64,000 nucleotides of DNA, from the NCBI GenBank assembly GCA_045652525.1, contig JAZRUK010000031.1:17632-81631 (forward strand). Direction: 5' to 3'. Each line of letters opens with the position of its first letter. Positions within the stretch are counted from its first letter, which is position 1. This document shows, piece after piece, positions 16,699-25,837 of the stretch. The stretch comes from SIG32 sp045652525 (lineage in GTDB: Bacteria; Cyanobacteriota; Vampirovibrionia; Gastranaerophilales; Gastranaerophilaceae). The position numbers and the translations under genes were made by a program. Under the pieces are notes generated by a model that made no database searches, was not told the DNA's origin, and worked only from the letters and a program-made list of their open reading frames with translations.

Positions 16699-18471
16699 AT
16701 GAAGAATAAACTTTCACAAAAAATTATTTCAAGTTTGATGTTAACTGTGTTTGTATTTTCAAACACAGCAATGTCTGTTTTGGCTTTAGAAGAAAAGCCA
16801 GCATTAAGAACAACACCGGCTGTCGATACTGTTCGATTGAGAGCTGATATTGCTATTACTGAAGCAAACGAACCAATCAGCCTTAGCCTTAGAGATTCAG
16901 ACGTGCAACAAGTGCTTAGAATGTTTGCTGACAAAGCTGGTATGAATATCATTTTTGACGAAAGTGCATCAGGAAAAAATATAACACTCGATTTGGTTGA
17001 TGTGCCTTTGAATTCAGCATTTGACCTTGTTATGAGTGTTGCGGGTATGAATTATGTTGTGGAAGATAACACGCTTATCGTATCAGCAGTAGGAACAGAA
17101 GTTACTGCAGCAAAACAAGAAATTACCCTTATCCCTGTAAAATATATTGATGCAAATGCTATGGCAGAGTTTTTAAATAAAAATATTTTCACTATGAAAA
17201 AACCTGGTCTGTCAAGTTCTGAAATTGTTACTGTTAACCCAATGACTAATGAATTATTGGTATTCGGTACAAAAAATGACGTTGCGATTGCTCAGAAAAT
17301 AGTAGAAAAATTTGATAAAAAACCTCTTTCTAAATCAATTAAAGTTAGTCATACAACACCTGAATTAATGGCGAATTTGGTTTGTGAAATGCTAATTCCT
17401 GCTACATCAGGTTCGACTGGCGGTGCCGCAAGTATTTCGGGTGTTATGACTGGTGCTGCAAGTGATTTGGAAATGGGCGGTGGAGAAGTTGCTTGTAAAG
17501 TTGGCGGTAGTTCTTCTGGTTCAATTGCATCTATGCCATTCCAAAGCTTAATTATTTCATATTTTACACAACAAGGTACTATTGGTATTTTGGGTGGGTC
17601 TGAACATCAATTAGAAATGATTAGCGAATTCATTACAGAAAATGATAGAAGACAACCGCAAGCTTATTTAGAGCTTTCTATTATTGAATTGAATGAAAGC
17701 GGTAGTAAAGCTTTACAAAATACTTGGCAATACTTAAGCAAAAACTTTACATTTAACTATGCCGATGGTTCTTCTGGTAACCATACAGCATATCCGATCT
17801 TCTTTAATGGAAATAATTATGGTTATATTGAAAGCCAAAAAGATGGTGAGCAATATACAGTTAATAAGTACACAGGTCCAAGTTCTTTAACTTATGCAAT
17901 TAATTATTTAGTTGAAAATAAAAAAGGACGTGTAGTTGCAAATCCTCGTATTTTGATTACAAATGGTCAGGAATCAACTATTGACTTAACTTCAGATTAC
18001 GTAAAAACAGTTACATCACAAGTGTTGGAAACTTCATTATCTGCTGCAACACAAAGAACATATGAAATTGGCGATGATAATGGTATTAAAGTTACTGTAA
18101 CACCGTTTATAAGTCCTGATGGATATGTAACTTTAAATATAAACCCTGACTATGCTACTATTGCCAGCCAAGTTACTACTCTTTCAGAAGCTGGTACACA
18201 AGATATCCAAGCTACATTATTACAAAGAAGAAACTTAGAACTTAAAAATGTTCGAATCAAAGATGGTGAGACTCTTGTAATAGGTGGTATGATTCGTGAA
18301 GACGAACAAAAAACAATTAAAAAGATTCCTGTATTAGGTGACTTGCCAGGTATTGGAATGTTTTTCAGATCTACAACATCTTCAAAAAGTAAAGAAGAAA
18401 TGATTATTATGATTACTCCAAAAATAATTGTTGACTCTGATGATGTTGTTAGAACAGAAACTACTCTATAA
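16699..18471 (+). CDS. Secretin (PilQ/GspD family)
   Basis: This is the outer-membrane channel of a type IV pilus or type II secretion system. A signal peptide covers residues 1-29, an STN/N0 domain with ISLSLRDSDVQQVLRMFADK follows near 45, then an N-domain and the C-terminal secretin core (VANPRILITNGQ near 415; LVIGGMIREDEQK and IPVLGDLPGIGMFFR near 540-555). The ATG at 16699 has AAGG eight bases upstream. Confidence 0.92.
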   Translation: MKNKLSQKIISSLMLTVFVFSNTAMSVLALEEKPALRTTPAVDTVRLRADIAITEANEPISLSLRDSDVQQVLRMFADKAGMNIIFDESASGKNITLDLVDVPLNSAFDLVMSVAGMNYVVEDNTLIVSAVGTEVTAAKQEITLIPVKYIDANAMAEFLNKNIFTMKKPGLSSSEIVTVNPMTNELLVFGTKNDVAIAQKIVEKFDKKPLSKSIKVSHTTPELMANLVCEMLIPATSGSTGGAASISGVMTGAASDLEMGGGEVACKVGGSSSGSIASMPFQSLIISYFTQQGTIGILGGSEHQLEMISEFITENDRRQPQAYLELSIIELNESGSKALQNTWQYLSKNFTFNYADGSSGNHTAYPIFFNGNNYGYIESQKDGEQYTVNKYTGPSSLTYAINYLVENKKGRVVANPRILITNGQESTIDLTSDYVKTVTSQVLETSLSAATQRTYEIGDDNGIKVTVTPFISPDGYVTLNINPDYATIASQVTTLSEAGTQDIQATLLQRRNLELKNVRIKDGETLVIGGMIREDEQKTIKKIPVLGDLPGIGMFFRSTTSSKSKEEMIIMITPKIIVDSDDVVRTETTL

Positions 18472-18486
18472 ACTACAAAATAAAAA

Positions 18487-20496
18487 ATGAATGAATTACT
18501 TAATAGACTAAAAAATAGCGTTAATAAAGAAATACTTAACCACATAGATGAAGCACTAATGGAACAAAATAAATTTGTTCCTATTAGTGTAAAGGACAAA
18601 TTTTTATTTGTTGCGGTTAATTCAACGTCTAATAAGGAAGTAATAAATAAGATTTTAAAGGAATATTTTCCATATCAAATTAAATTTATTCAGGTTCCTG
18701 ACGCTGATTTATTAGAGTTAATTTCAAGTTTAAAAAGTAATGTTGTAAAAAATAGTATTGACGAACATGATGAAAAGCAAATAAAACTTGGTGAATTATT
18801 AATTCAAAAAGGTTTTATTACAGACGTACAGTTGCTTCAAGCATTAGCTGAAAGTAAACGTCAGAAAATGCCGATTGGTTCGACTTTATACAAATTAGGT
18901 TTTATTTCACTAGATCAGTTGAAATCTATTTTGCATATACAAACTGGTTACGATTTGGTAAGTAATGAACAGCTTGCTAAACAAGAAAAGTTTGTAAACA
19001 TTTTGCCTGAAGATTTTATTAAAGCAAATAAAATTATACCGATTGCATCTGATGGTAAGACTCTTACTTTAGGGGTTGTAACTCCTGTTAAGCCAGATGT
19101 TTTGAAAGAAATTATTTATTTAACAGGACAAAATCCAAAACAATTGATGATGACGCACTATGAATTTGAAAATTCATTGGAAACATTCTTTAGTGCGCAG
19201 AAAAAAGAAACCCAAAAAATTATCGAACAGATTGAAACAGAAGCTGCTCAAATTGAAGTTGAAGAGAGCTTGTGGGAACAAGTTGATGCCGAATTGAGAG
19301 ATTCTACAGGCTCTGTTGCAAAATTTGTAAACCAAATTATTACTAATGCTATTGATAATAAGGTATCAGATATTCACATTGAACCTAGATTAGAAGGTTA
19401 TATTGTTCGATATAGAAAAGATGGTATGTTGCAAAAAGTTCTAGAAATTCCAAGTAAAGTTGAATCTTCTGTTATTGCGCGTTTCAAGGTAATGTCTAGA
19501 ATGAATATTGCTGAACATAGAAGACCTCAAGACGGTACGTTCTCAATAAAATATAAAAAAAGTTCTTATGATTTCCGTATTAACACATTGCCAGTTGGTG
19601 CTAAAGAAAAGATGGTTATCCGTGTTCTTGCTCCAGCGGTTAGTTTGAATGCTTCAGATAGAAAAATCAATTTGGTTGGTGCTGTAGAATCCGACTTGGC
19701 AAAAATTAAAGATATGGTAAGTTGTCCAAACGGTATAATTTTAACGTCAGGTCCTACAGGTTCAGGTAAAACAACAACACTTTATTCTGTGTTAAAAAGT
19801 TTAAACGATGAACACGTTAACATTACAACAATTGAGGACCCGATAGAAATCAAGTTAGAAGGTATTAACCAGTCACAAATCAACCCTAAGGCTGGTATCA
19901 CATTTGCATCTTGTATGCGTGCGATATTAAGACAAGACCCTGATATTATCCTAGTTGGTGAGATTCGTGACTATGAAACGTTGGAAATTGCTATTTCAGC
20001 GGCGTTAACTGGTCACTTAGTTTTAAGTACAGTTCACACAAACTCAGCAGCGGCAACTGTTACTCGTTTAATTGAAATGGGAGCAAAAGATTATCTTGTT
20101 TCGTCAACCTTGTCAGGTGTAATTGCTCAACGTTTGGTAAGAAGTCTTTGCCCAGATTGTAGAGAACAATACTTCCCAACATATGAAGAAGCAAGGCAAA
20201 TAGTTGTAGGTGAAGAAAATATTCAAAAAATGATGAAAACTCCAATATACAGAGCAAAAGGATGTAACCATTGTGACTTCTCTGGATACAAAGGACGTTT
20301 AGGTTTGTATGAAATTATGCAAATCACAAAGGAAATTAAAAAATTGGTAGCACAAGGCGCTCACGATTTGGAAATTGAAGAAGCGGCAGTGCAAAATGGT
20401 ATGACAACATTGAATCAATCTTGTTTGAATCACATAATTAACGGTCGAACAACAATTGATGAATTTGTTCGTGTATTAGGTATTGTAAGTGAATAG
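18487..20496 (+). CDS. Type II secretion/type IV pilus assembly ATPase (GspE/PilB)
   Basis: This hexameric cytoplasmic ATPase powers pilin polymerisation. A MshEN-type N-terminal domain spans about residues 95-215. GPTGSGKTTT near 422 is Walker A, DPDIILVGEIRD near 485 is the Walker B region and TGHLVLSTVHTNSA the His box. Two CxxC pairs (CPDC, CNHC) near 555-595 form the zinc motif of the GspE/PilB group, which distinguishes it from PilT. Confidence 0.94.
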   Translation: MNELLNRLKNSVNKEILNHIDEALMEQNKFVPISVKDKFLFVAVNSTSNKEVINKILKEYFPYQIKFIQVPDADLLELISSLKSNVVKNSIDEHDEKQIKLGELLIQKGFITDVQLLQALAESKRQKMPIGSTLYKLGFISLDQLKSILHIQTGYDLVSNEQLAKQEKFVNILPEDFIKANKIIPIASDGKTLTLGVVTPVKPDVLKEIIYLTGQNPKQLMMTHYEFENSLETFFSAQKKETQKIIEQIETEAAQIEVEESLWEQVDAELRDSTGSVAKFVNQIITNAIDNKVSDIHIEPRLEGYIVRYRKDGMLQKVLEIPSKVESSVIARFKVMSRMNIAEHRRPQDGTFSIKYKKSSYDFRINTLPVGAKEKMVIRVLAPAVSLNASDRKINLVGAVESDLAKIKDMVSCPNGIILTSGPTGSGKTTTLYSVLKSLNDEHVNITTIEDPIEIKLEGINQSQINPKAGITFASCMRAILRQDPDIILVGEIRDYETLEIAISAALTGHLVLSTVHTNSAAATVTRLIEMGAKDYLVSSTLSGVIAQRLVRSLCPDCREQYFPTYEEARQIVVGEENIQKMMKTPIYRAKGCNHCDFSGYKGRLGLYEIMQITKEIKKLVAQGAHDLEIEEAAVQNGMTTLNQSCLNHIINGRTTIDEFVRVLGIVSE

Positions 20497-20507
20497 CAGG
20501 TAACGAG

Positions 20508-21740
20508 ATGGCTATATATAATTATACAGCATTAAAAGACAATAAAGATATCGTAAAAGGTAAAATCGAAGCTGCGAGCCCTCGTGAGGCGAGAGAAAAT
20601 GTTCGTAAATTAGGCTTTATTCCTACAAAAGTGGAAGAAGAACAACAGCAAAAGAATTCTCAAGAGGCTACAAAAGAAGTAGCTGCTGGCAAAAAGGCCA
20701 AAATGCCAAAATTAAATTTGCAAGATAAGATTGATTTTACTTCGACATTGCAAATTCTAGCTCAATCTGGTATTCCAATTATCGAGTCATTGTTATTCAT
20801 TGAAAACGATGCTGCAAAATTAAAATTAAGACTTGTAGCGCAAGAATTAAGACGTCAGATTATGAATGGTGGTACGTTCTCTGACACAATTGCAAAATAT
20901 CCGGCTCAATTTGGCCAAATCTATATTGGTTTGTGTAAAGCCGGTGAAGATTCTGGTGAATTGGAAAAAACTTTAGAGCGTTTGTTGGAACTTTTAAATA
21001 AGCAAGCTGCAATTAAAAGTAAAGTTGTCGGTACGTTAATGTATCCGATGTTTGTAATTGTTTTGGCTGTGTTAATTGTACTTGTCATGTTAATGTTTGT
21101 ATTCCCAGTATTTGCTGACATGTTTGATACTATGGGTAAAGAATTGCCGTGGATTACGCAAAAATTGATGGATGCAGGTATTTTCCTAAAAACATATTGG
21201 TACACTGTTCCATTTGGTATTGGTGCGGTTGTAGGTTTTATAGTATTCTTATTTAGATGGCAAACAAGTAAAAGAAAGATTGATGAATATGTTTTAAAAA
21301 TTCCAGTGCTTTCAGATTTAATGCAGTTTTCGGATTTTTCAAACTTTATTGCGGTTATGCAAGTTGCTTATGATGCGGGTGTTCCAATTGTTGAATGTTT
21401 GTACTTGGCGAACTTAACTTTGACAAACTATGTATTGCAAACAAGGATTATTTCAGCAACTGGTAAAGTTCAACAAGGTCAACACTTGTCATCTGCTTTA
21501 AGGACAAGTCGTGTAATGCCAAAGATGATTTTGTTTATGATTGCAACAGGTGAACAATCAGGTCGTTTGGGTGATATGCTTGCTCAGGCAACAAGTTATA
21601 TTGATAAAAAATTAGATAATATTATTGATACAATGACAAAAATGATTGAGCCAATAATGCTTATAGTAATTGGTAGTATCGTACTTGTGTTAGCATTGGC
21701 ATTATACTTACCACTATTTGGTTCTTATATGTCAACTTAG
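20508..21740 (+). CDS. Type II secretion/type IV pilus platform protein (GspF/PilC)
   Basis: The 410-residue product has two homologous cytoplasmic helical domains (SGIPIIESLLF near 85; AGVPIVECLYLA near 290) each followed by membrane segments around 175-200, 225-245 and 380-400. This is the GspF/PilC architecture. It follows the ATPase by 11 bases. Confidence 0.94.
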   Translation: MAIYNYTALKDNKDIVKGKIEAASPREARENVRKLGFIPTKVEEEQQQKNSQEATKEVAAGKKAKMPKLNLQDKIDFTSTLQILAQSGIPIIESLLFIENDAAKLKLRLVAQELRRQIMNGGTFSDTIAKYPAQFGQIYIGLCKAGEDSGELEKTLERLLELLNKQAAIKSKVVGTLMYPMFVIVLAVLIVLVMLMFVFPVFADMFDTMGKELPWITQKLMDAGIFLKTYWYTVPFGIGAVVGFIVFLFRWQTSKRKIDEYVLKIPVLSDLMQFSDFSNFIAVMQVAYDAGVPIVECLYLANLTLTNYVLQTRIISATGKVQQGQHLSSALRTSRVMPKMILFMIATGEQSGRLGDMLAQATSYIDKKLDNIIDTMTKMIEPIMLIVIGSIVLVLALALYLPLFGSYMST

Positions 21741-21752
21741 AAAGAGGAATTA

Positions 21753-22565
21753 ATGGGAAAGACTATAGTAATAACAGGTTCTACATCAGGAATTGGTAAT
21801 GCGTTAGTAAAGTACTTTGCAAAAGACAATAAAGTTTTTGCTGGATACCGAAATGAGCAGCATGTAAAATCTTTGGAAGACTTAGGGGTAACACCTTTTT
21901 ATATTGATATGACCAGTTCAGATTCAATTAGACAAGCTGCTGCGTTTATAAAGTCGCAAACTGACAAAATTGATACTTTGATAAATGTAGCTGGATGCGT
22001 GGTAGCAGGAGTTATTGAAAATCTGGAAGTCGACAGAATCCGTCATCAGTTTGAAGTTAATACGTTTTCACATTTGGACTTTACGCAAAACCTTTTAGAT
22101 TTGTTAGAGAATGGCAAAATTATTAATATAAGTTCAATGGCAAGTTTTGGCGTATTTCCGTTCGTAGGTCCTTATTGTGCATCCAAACGTGCTTTAGATA
22201 TTTTATTTAATTCATTTGTTAATGAAACAAAACGAAATATAAAAGTTGTTTCAATTAAGCCAGGTGTCATTGCTACTCCTCTATGGGAAAAATCAATTAA
22301 TATCAATGAAAAATCGATTAATAACTGCGACGGCTATGAAAATGAAATGAAATTTATGGTAAAAAATGCGCGTAAAAACCAAGAAAAAGGATTAGACGTA
22401 AATGAAGTTGTTAAATTGATTGTAAAAATTGATTCTATGGCAAATCCAAAACCGTCATACACTGTTGGTAAAGATGCAAAAGCTGCTGAAATAATTTCAC
22501 ACTTGCCACAAGGTTTAATTAATAAATTAGTACAGTTTAATTTAAAAAGACGCGTGAATTCATAA
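21753..22565 (+). CDS. Short-chain dehydrogenase/reductase
   Basis: The 270-residue SDR has TGSTSGIG near residue 7, a modified NVAG near 80, SSMAS with the catalytic serine and YCASK as the YxxxK motif. It follows the platform gene by 12 bases with its own AAGAGGAAT site and may be cotranscribed. The substrate is unknown; it is only distantly similar to the SDR at 12973. Confidence 0.88.
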   Translation: MGKTIVITGSTSGIGNALVKYFAKDNKVFAGYRNEQHVKSLEDLGVTPFYIDMTSSDSIRQAAAFIKSQTDKIDTLINVAGCVVAGVIENLEVDRIRHQFEVNTFSHLDFTQNLLDLLENGKIINISSMASFGVFPFVGPYCASKRALDILFNSFVNETKRNIKVVSIKPGVIATPLWEKSININEKSINNCDGYENEMKFMVKNARKNQEKGLDVNEVVKLIVKIDSMANPKPSYTVGKDAKAAEIISHLPQGLINKLVQFNLKRRVNS

Positions 22566-22591
22566 AACTGTAACAACAAAGTCGTCTTTGC

Positions 22592-22620
22592 TTGAAATAG
22601 AAATTTGTCTGTGGTATTCT
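22592..22620 (+). promoter_or_regulatory. Promoter of gltX
   Basis: TTGAAA (22592-22597) and TATTCT (22615-22620) are 17 bases apart, about 34 bases before the start codon. Confidence 0.6.
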
Positions 22621-22653
22621 TTTTGTGCTGAAATATAGAAAGAAGGTAAGAAT

Positions 22654-24120
22654 ATGGCAGAAGTTAGAGTTAGAATTGCACCGTCACCAAGTGGTAATTT
22701 GCACGTTGGTACTGCAAGAACTGCACTTTTTAATTATTTGTTCGCAAAGAAAAATAATGGTAAGTTTGTTTTAAGAATTGAAGATACTGATGCTGAAAGA
22801 ACATCTCAAGAGTATGTTGATAACATTTTCGATTCTCTAAAAGCGTTGGGTTTAAATTGGGATGAAGGTCCAGATGTAGGTGGTGAATATGGCCCTTACA
22901 CTCAATCTGAAAGATTTGATATTTATCCTAAATTTATTCAAGAACTTTTAGACAAAGGTTTCGCTTATGAATGTTTCTGTACTCCAGAAGAATTGGAAGC
23001 AGAAAAAGAAGAAGCAACTGCTAACAAAAAAGCATATGTTTATTCTAAAAAATGTGAAAATTTAACAGAAGAGGAAAAAGCAAAACTTAGAGCTGAAGGC
23101 AGAAAACCTGCAATCAGATTTAATATTGCAAAAGCTCAAAAAGCATTCCACGAAACTTCTATCTTGGAATACGAAGACCTTGTAAAAGGCAAACTTCACA
23201 TGGATACAGATTTGATCGGTGACTTTGTAATTATGAAATCTAACGGAGCTCCAACTTACAACTATGCTGTTGTAATTGACGATGCTTTAATGAAAATTAC
23301 TCACGTAATTCGTGGCGAAGACCATATTTCAAACACATATAAACAAATTCTTATATTTGAAGCTTTAGGTTTCGAAGTTCCAAGATTTGGTCACTTGGGT
23401 ATGATTTTGGCACCAGATAGAAGTAAACTTTCAAAACGTCATGGTGCAACTGCGGTTTCAGATTTTGTTGAGCAAGGTTATTTAACAGAAGCTCTGGTAA
23501 ACTTCGTTGCATTATTAGGATGGGCTCCGTCTGACGGTGAAGAAGTTAAACCTGTTGAAAAAATCGCAGAAGATTTCAGAATTGGCGAAATTTCATCATC
23601 AAACTCAATTTTTGAATATGATAAATTAAAATGGATGAATAGTCATTATATTAAAGCACTTCCGATTGAAACATTAAAAGAAATGCTCAAGAAATATTTG
23701 ACTCAATATGATTTGACAGAATTAACTGATGCACAATATACAAAAATGGTTGAGATTACTCGTGAACCATTGACATTGTTGTCAGATATTACAGAAGCTG
23801 TACCTTATTTCTTTGGTGGTGCAAATGTTGAGGTTGATCCTGAAGTTCAAACAACAGTTCTTGATTTGCCTGAATCACAAGATGTGTTGAAAGCATTTGT
23901 AGAACAAGCACAAAATTGGGAATGGACTGAAGAAAACTTGCATGAAAAATTAGAAGTTTTCAGAGGTGAATTCAAAGAAAAAGGAATTAAGCCAAAAGCT
24001 ACAATGTGGGCAATCAGAGGTGCTGTAACAGGTAGAACTCGTGGTGCTGATATGACAGCTATTTTGGATATCCTTGGCAAAGACAATGTTGTTGCTAGAG
24101 CTAAAAAATCAATAAAATAA
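22654..24120 (+). CDS. gltX: Glutamyl-tRNA synthetase
   Basis: The enzyme charges tRNA-Glu. APSPSGNLHVGTARTAL at residues 8-24 contains the HIGH-like motif and KLSKRHG near 257 is the KMSKS loop. The 488-residue length is standard for class I GluRS with an anticodon-binding domain. AGAAGGTAAGAAT precedes the ATG. It is followed by a terminator. Confidence 0.96.
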   Translation: MAEVRVRIAPSPSGNLHVGTARTALFNYLFAKKNNGKFVLRIEDTDAERTSQEYVDNIFDSLKALGLNWDEGPDVGGEYGPYTQSERFDIYPKFIQELLDKGFAYECFCTPEELEAEKEEATANKKAYVYSKKCENLTEEEKAKLRAEGRKPAIRFNIAKAQKAFHETSILEYEDLVKGKLHMDTDLIGDFVIMKSNGAPTYNYAVVIDDALMKITHVIRGEDHISNTYKQILIFEALGFEVPRFGHLGMILAPDRSKLSKRHGATAVSDFVEQGYLTEALVNFVALLGWAPSDGEEVKPVEKIAEDFRIGEISSSNSIFEYDKLKWMNSHYIKALPIETLKEMLKKYLTQYDLTELTDAQYTKMVEITREPLTLLSDITEAVPYFFGGANVEVDPEVQTTVLDLPESQDVLKAFVEQAQNWEWTEENLHEKLEVFRGEFKEKGIKPKATMWAIRGAVTGRTRGADMTAILDILGKDNVVARAKKSIK

Positions 24121-24141
24121 TTGCAAAATCTATTTTATAAC

Positions 24142-24173
24142 AACAACAGGAGGGCATTCACCCTCCCGTTGTT
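24142..24173 (+). terminator. Terminator after gltX
   Basis: AACAAC/GTTGTT and GGAGGG/CCCTCC arms, with one mismatch, enclose the loop CATTCA. The core is a near copy of the terminator at 13685-13718. Confidence 0.7.
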
Positions 24174-24205
24174 TTATGCATATTTTTTATTTTTGCTAAA
24201 TGATC

Positions 24206-24225
24206 AAATGATTAAATAATCATTT
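24206..24225. repeat. AT-rich hairpin at the 3' end of the second prepilin gene
   Basis: AAATGATTA and TAATCATTT form a perfect 9-bp stem with a 2-base loop that overlaps the stop codon. A hairpin just after a variable region is a known feature of some diversity-generating retroelement targets. Confidence 0.5.
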
Positions 24226-25374
24226 ACTCTATACAAACCGCCAGTAGACCGCTATTGTAGCGGCTGTAGATGCTCCTGTTCGTACCGGTAGAGTTGAAGT
24301 CCCTGAGGTACGCGCTGGCCATGGAGACCTCCTCTCCTGACCAAAGGTAGAAGGTAGGAGAAGGTAAACCTAGTTCAGCTGCTTTGGTTGGATCGAAGGT
24401 TAAGCTTGATACATTTTGTTTCGCCCCTATTCCGCTTGTATTATATACATAGTTAGCTATCTCTGCTAATTGTGCCATACTTGCCATTTTATCTGTACCA
24501 CCACATAATTCTGCAGCACCTGCCCAATAGTCATTACCATTATAGCAATATTGTATTCCATAATCCGACATGAATTTTTGATCTTCTGGGTCAGTAGAAG
24601 TTCCACCACTTTGACACGCATTCCATACGTGTGCTGTAGGCTTTTGTGGTTGCATAGCTAGACAAACACCATTAACTTCCGCAAAACAACCTTTGCCTAA
24701 CTTAGTCACATTTATACTTCTCAAATCTTTAGCTGATTTATTAGGACTTTTAAACCCATTAGTATCATAAAGAATAGCAAGAGCAGTAGTACCAAGTTCT
24801 ACAGAACCTTTTTTACCATTACTAGAACCAGAGATATTAACAATCTGATTAGAATAAGGATCTTGTTTTGCATCTTTGTTATACGCAATTAAAGCACTAG
24901 TCCCATCAGCAAATTGAACTCCAATAATATTAGATTCTTGCCAATCTTTTTGCCCAAAGTTTTTAGCTTTAGTAACAGTAGTCATATCAACAGCTTCCGG
25001 AGTAGCATCACCAGCCCCCCATAAAACTTCACTTTCAAAACAATCCATAAGTTTATCATTAGCACAAGTCTTAGTAACTTTAATATGTTTACTTAATTCT
25101 TTAACAAAATCTTCAGTAGAATTATGTCCTGCTAAAGTCATTTGACTATTCATAACTTTAAGAGCTTCACCGAGCTTTCTTTCAAAAGTAGTAGCAGCAG
25201 TATTGTAACTTCTTTCTTGATAATCAGCAACAAGCGTAGGAATAGTCATAGCAGCAACTACACCAATAATACCTAAAGTAATTAAAACTTCTGCAAGTGT
25301 AAAACCCGCTCTAGGAGAGTATTCTACCCCCCCCCCCCTAATGGCTTAAAGCCTTGTGTAATAAGTCTTTTCAT
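24224..25374 (-). CDS. Phase-variable prepilin-like protein, out of frame as sequenced
   Basis: This is a paralogue of the 13830-14849 gene: after the G/FTLAEVLITLG prepilin site the sequence continues MTIPTLVADYQE and shares the same body and C-terminus (SPTFYLWSGEE, ending LLAVCIE). The ATG at 25374 has GGAGAGAAAAAGC before it, but 12 codons later comes a run of 12 G (25338-25327) directly followed by TAG. With 13 or 10 G the frame joins the prepilin signal, giving a protein of 383 residues (13 G) with a 24-residue leader. As it stands only an ATG at 25249, inside the membrane helix, would give a long product, without the processing site. Codons at 24239-24334 are strikingly GC-rich compared with the rest of the gene. 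Confidence 0.8.
24239..24334 (-). other. Candidate hypervariable region (DGR-type VR)
   Basis: Of the 32 codons from GAG-GAG to GCG, 27 end in G or C, and many are NNC (GTC, TCC, GCC, AGC, TAC, CTC, GAC, TTC, AAC, ACC, ATC, CGC). Elsewhere the gene prefers A/T-ending codons. NNC codons derived from AAC by adenine mutagenesis at the 3' end of a C-type-lectin-like gene are the hallmark of DGR variable regions. No reverse transcriptase or template repeat was found in this window. Confidence 0.5.
25327..25338 (-). repeat. Poly-G(12) tract in the prepilin leader
   Basis: A 12-base homopolymer, G on the coding strand, lies between codon 12 and the prepilin cleavage site. Length change by slipped-strand mispairing would switch the frame. 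It is the only G/C homopolymer of this length I saw in the window. Confidence 0.85.
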
Positions 25375-25404
25375 GCTTTTTCTCTCCTTTTTTACGTGAG
25401 TATT

Positions 25405-25487
25405 GTTAGTAAAGTGAGTAGAGTGAGTAATGTACGTTAATGATAAGGACTTTACTTACTTCACTTACTTTACTTACTTATACTAAC
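25405..25487 (-). repeat. Imperfect inverted repeat with ACTT tetranucleotide units
   Basis: The arms 25405-25430 and 25452-25487 are imperfectly complementary and both are built from GTGA/AGTA- and ACTT-type units (ACTTACTT-C-ACTTACTT-T-ACTTACTT). They occupy the leader of the second prepilin gene and run into its -10 box. Confidence 0.6.
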
Positions 25488-25508
25488 ATTTTTTCTAACT
25501 CTTGGCAA
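25480..25508 (-). promoter_or_regulatory. Promoter of the phase-variable prepilin gene
   Basis: TTGCCA (25508-25503) and TAGTAT (25485-25480) are 17 bases apart on the minus strand. TTTATTGCCAA and an AAAAAATG stretch in the spacer match the promoter of the first prepilin gene. Confidence 0.65.
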
Positions 25509-25553
25509 TAAAATTCAAATTGTAAATAATTATTAAACTTTTCTTTAAAATAC

Positions 25554-25581
25554 TAAAGTTTTCAAAATAATTTGTCGTAGA
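25554..25581 (+). promoter_or_regulatory. Sigma-28-like promoter
   Basis: TAAAGTTT (25554-25561), 12 bases, then GTCGTAGA (25574-25581), about 25 bases before the 69-residue gene. The -35 is identical to the flagellar sigma-28 consensus. Confidence 0.6.
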
Positions 25582-25605
25582 AAGTTGTAGAAACGGAGGC
25601 TTACT

Positions 25606-25815
25606 ATGCAACAAAATCAAATTTCACAACAAGCTACATATGAAGAAGTAATGGATTATTTAAATACTTTTGAGGAAGTGGATGATATGCTGTTAGAATT
25701 TTTAAATGATTCTAAGCCTCAGATAAAAGTTATTAGTGAAAATCACGAGACTGCATATGATTATGATAGTTTCATTGATATAGTTGATCTCCTTGGTTTA
25801 GAAGGCCTAGAATAA
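25606..25815 (+). CDS. Small unknown protein, paralogue of the next gene
   Basis: I do not recognise this acidic 69-residue protein. It has no signal peptide or membrane helix. ACGGAGG eight bases before the ATG is a strong ribosome-binding site. Its C-terminus (YDYDSFIDIVDLLGLEG) resembles that of the next gene (YTFDRFIQMIDSKGLDG), so the two are probably paralogues. A sigma-28-like promoter precedes it and a strong terminator follows it. Confidence 0.7.
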   Translation: MQQNQISQQATYEEVMDYLNTFEEVDDMLLEFLNDSKPQIKVISENHETAYDYDSFIDIVDLLGLEGLE

Positions 25816-25837
25816 ATTGTAAATATTTGTGTACAAG

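Noticed and set aside
25249..25251. ATG at 25249 as the true start of the second prepilin
   Set aside because: It begins inside the hydrophobic helix, lacks a ribosome-binding site and loses the conserved GFTLAEV site that is intact just upstream.
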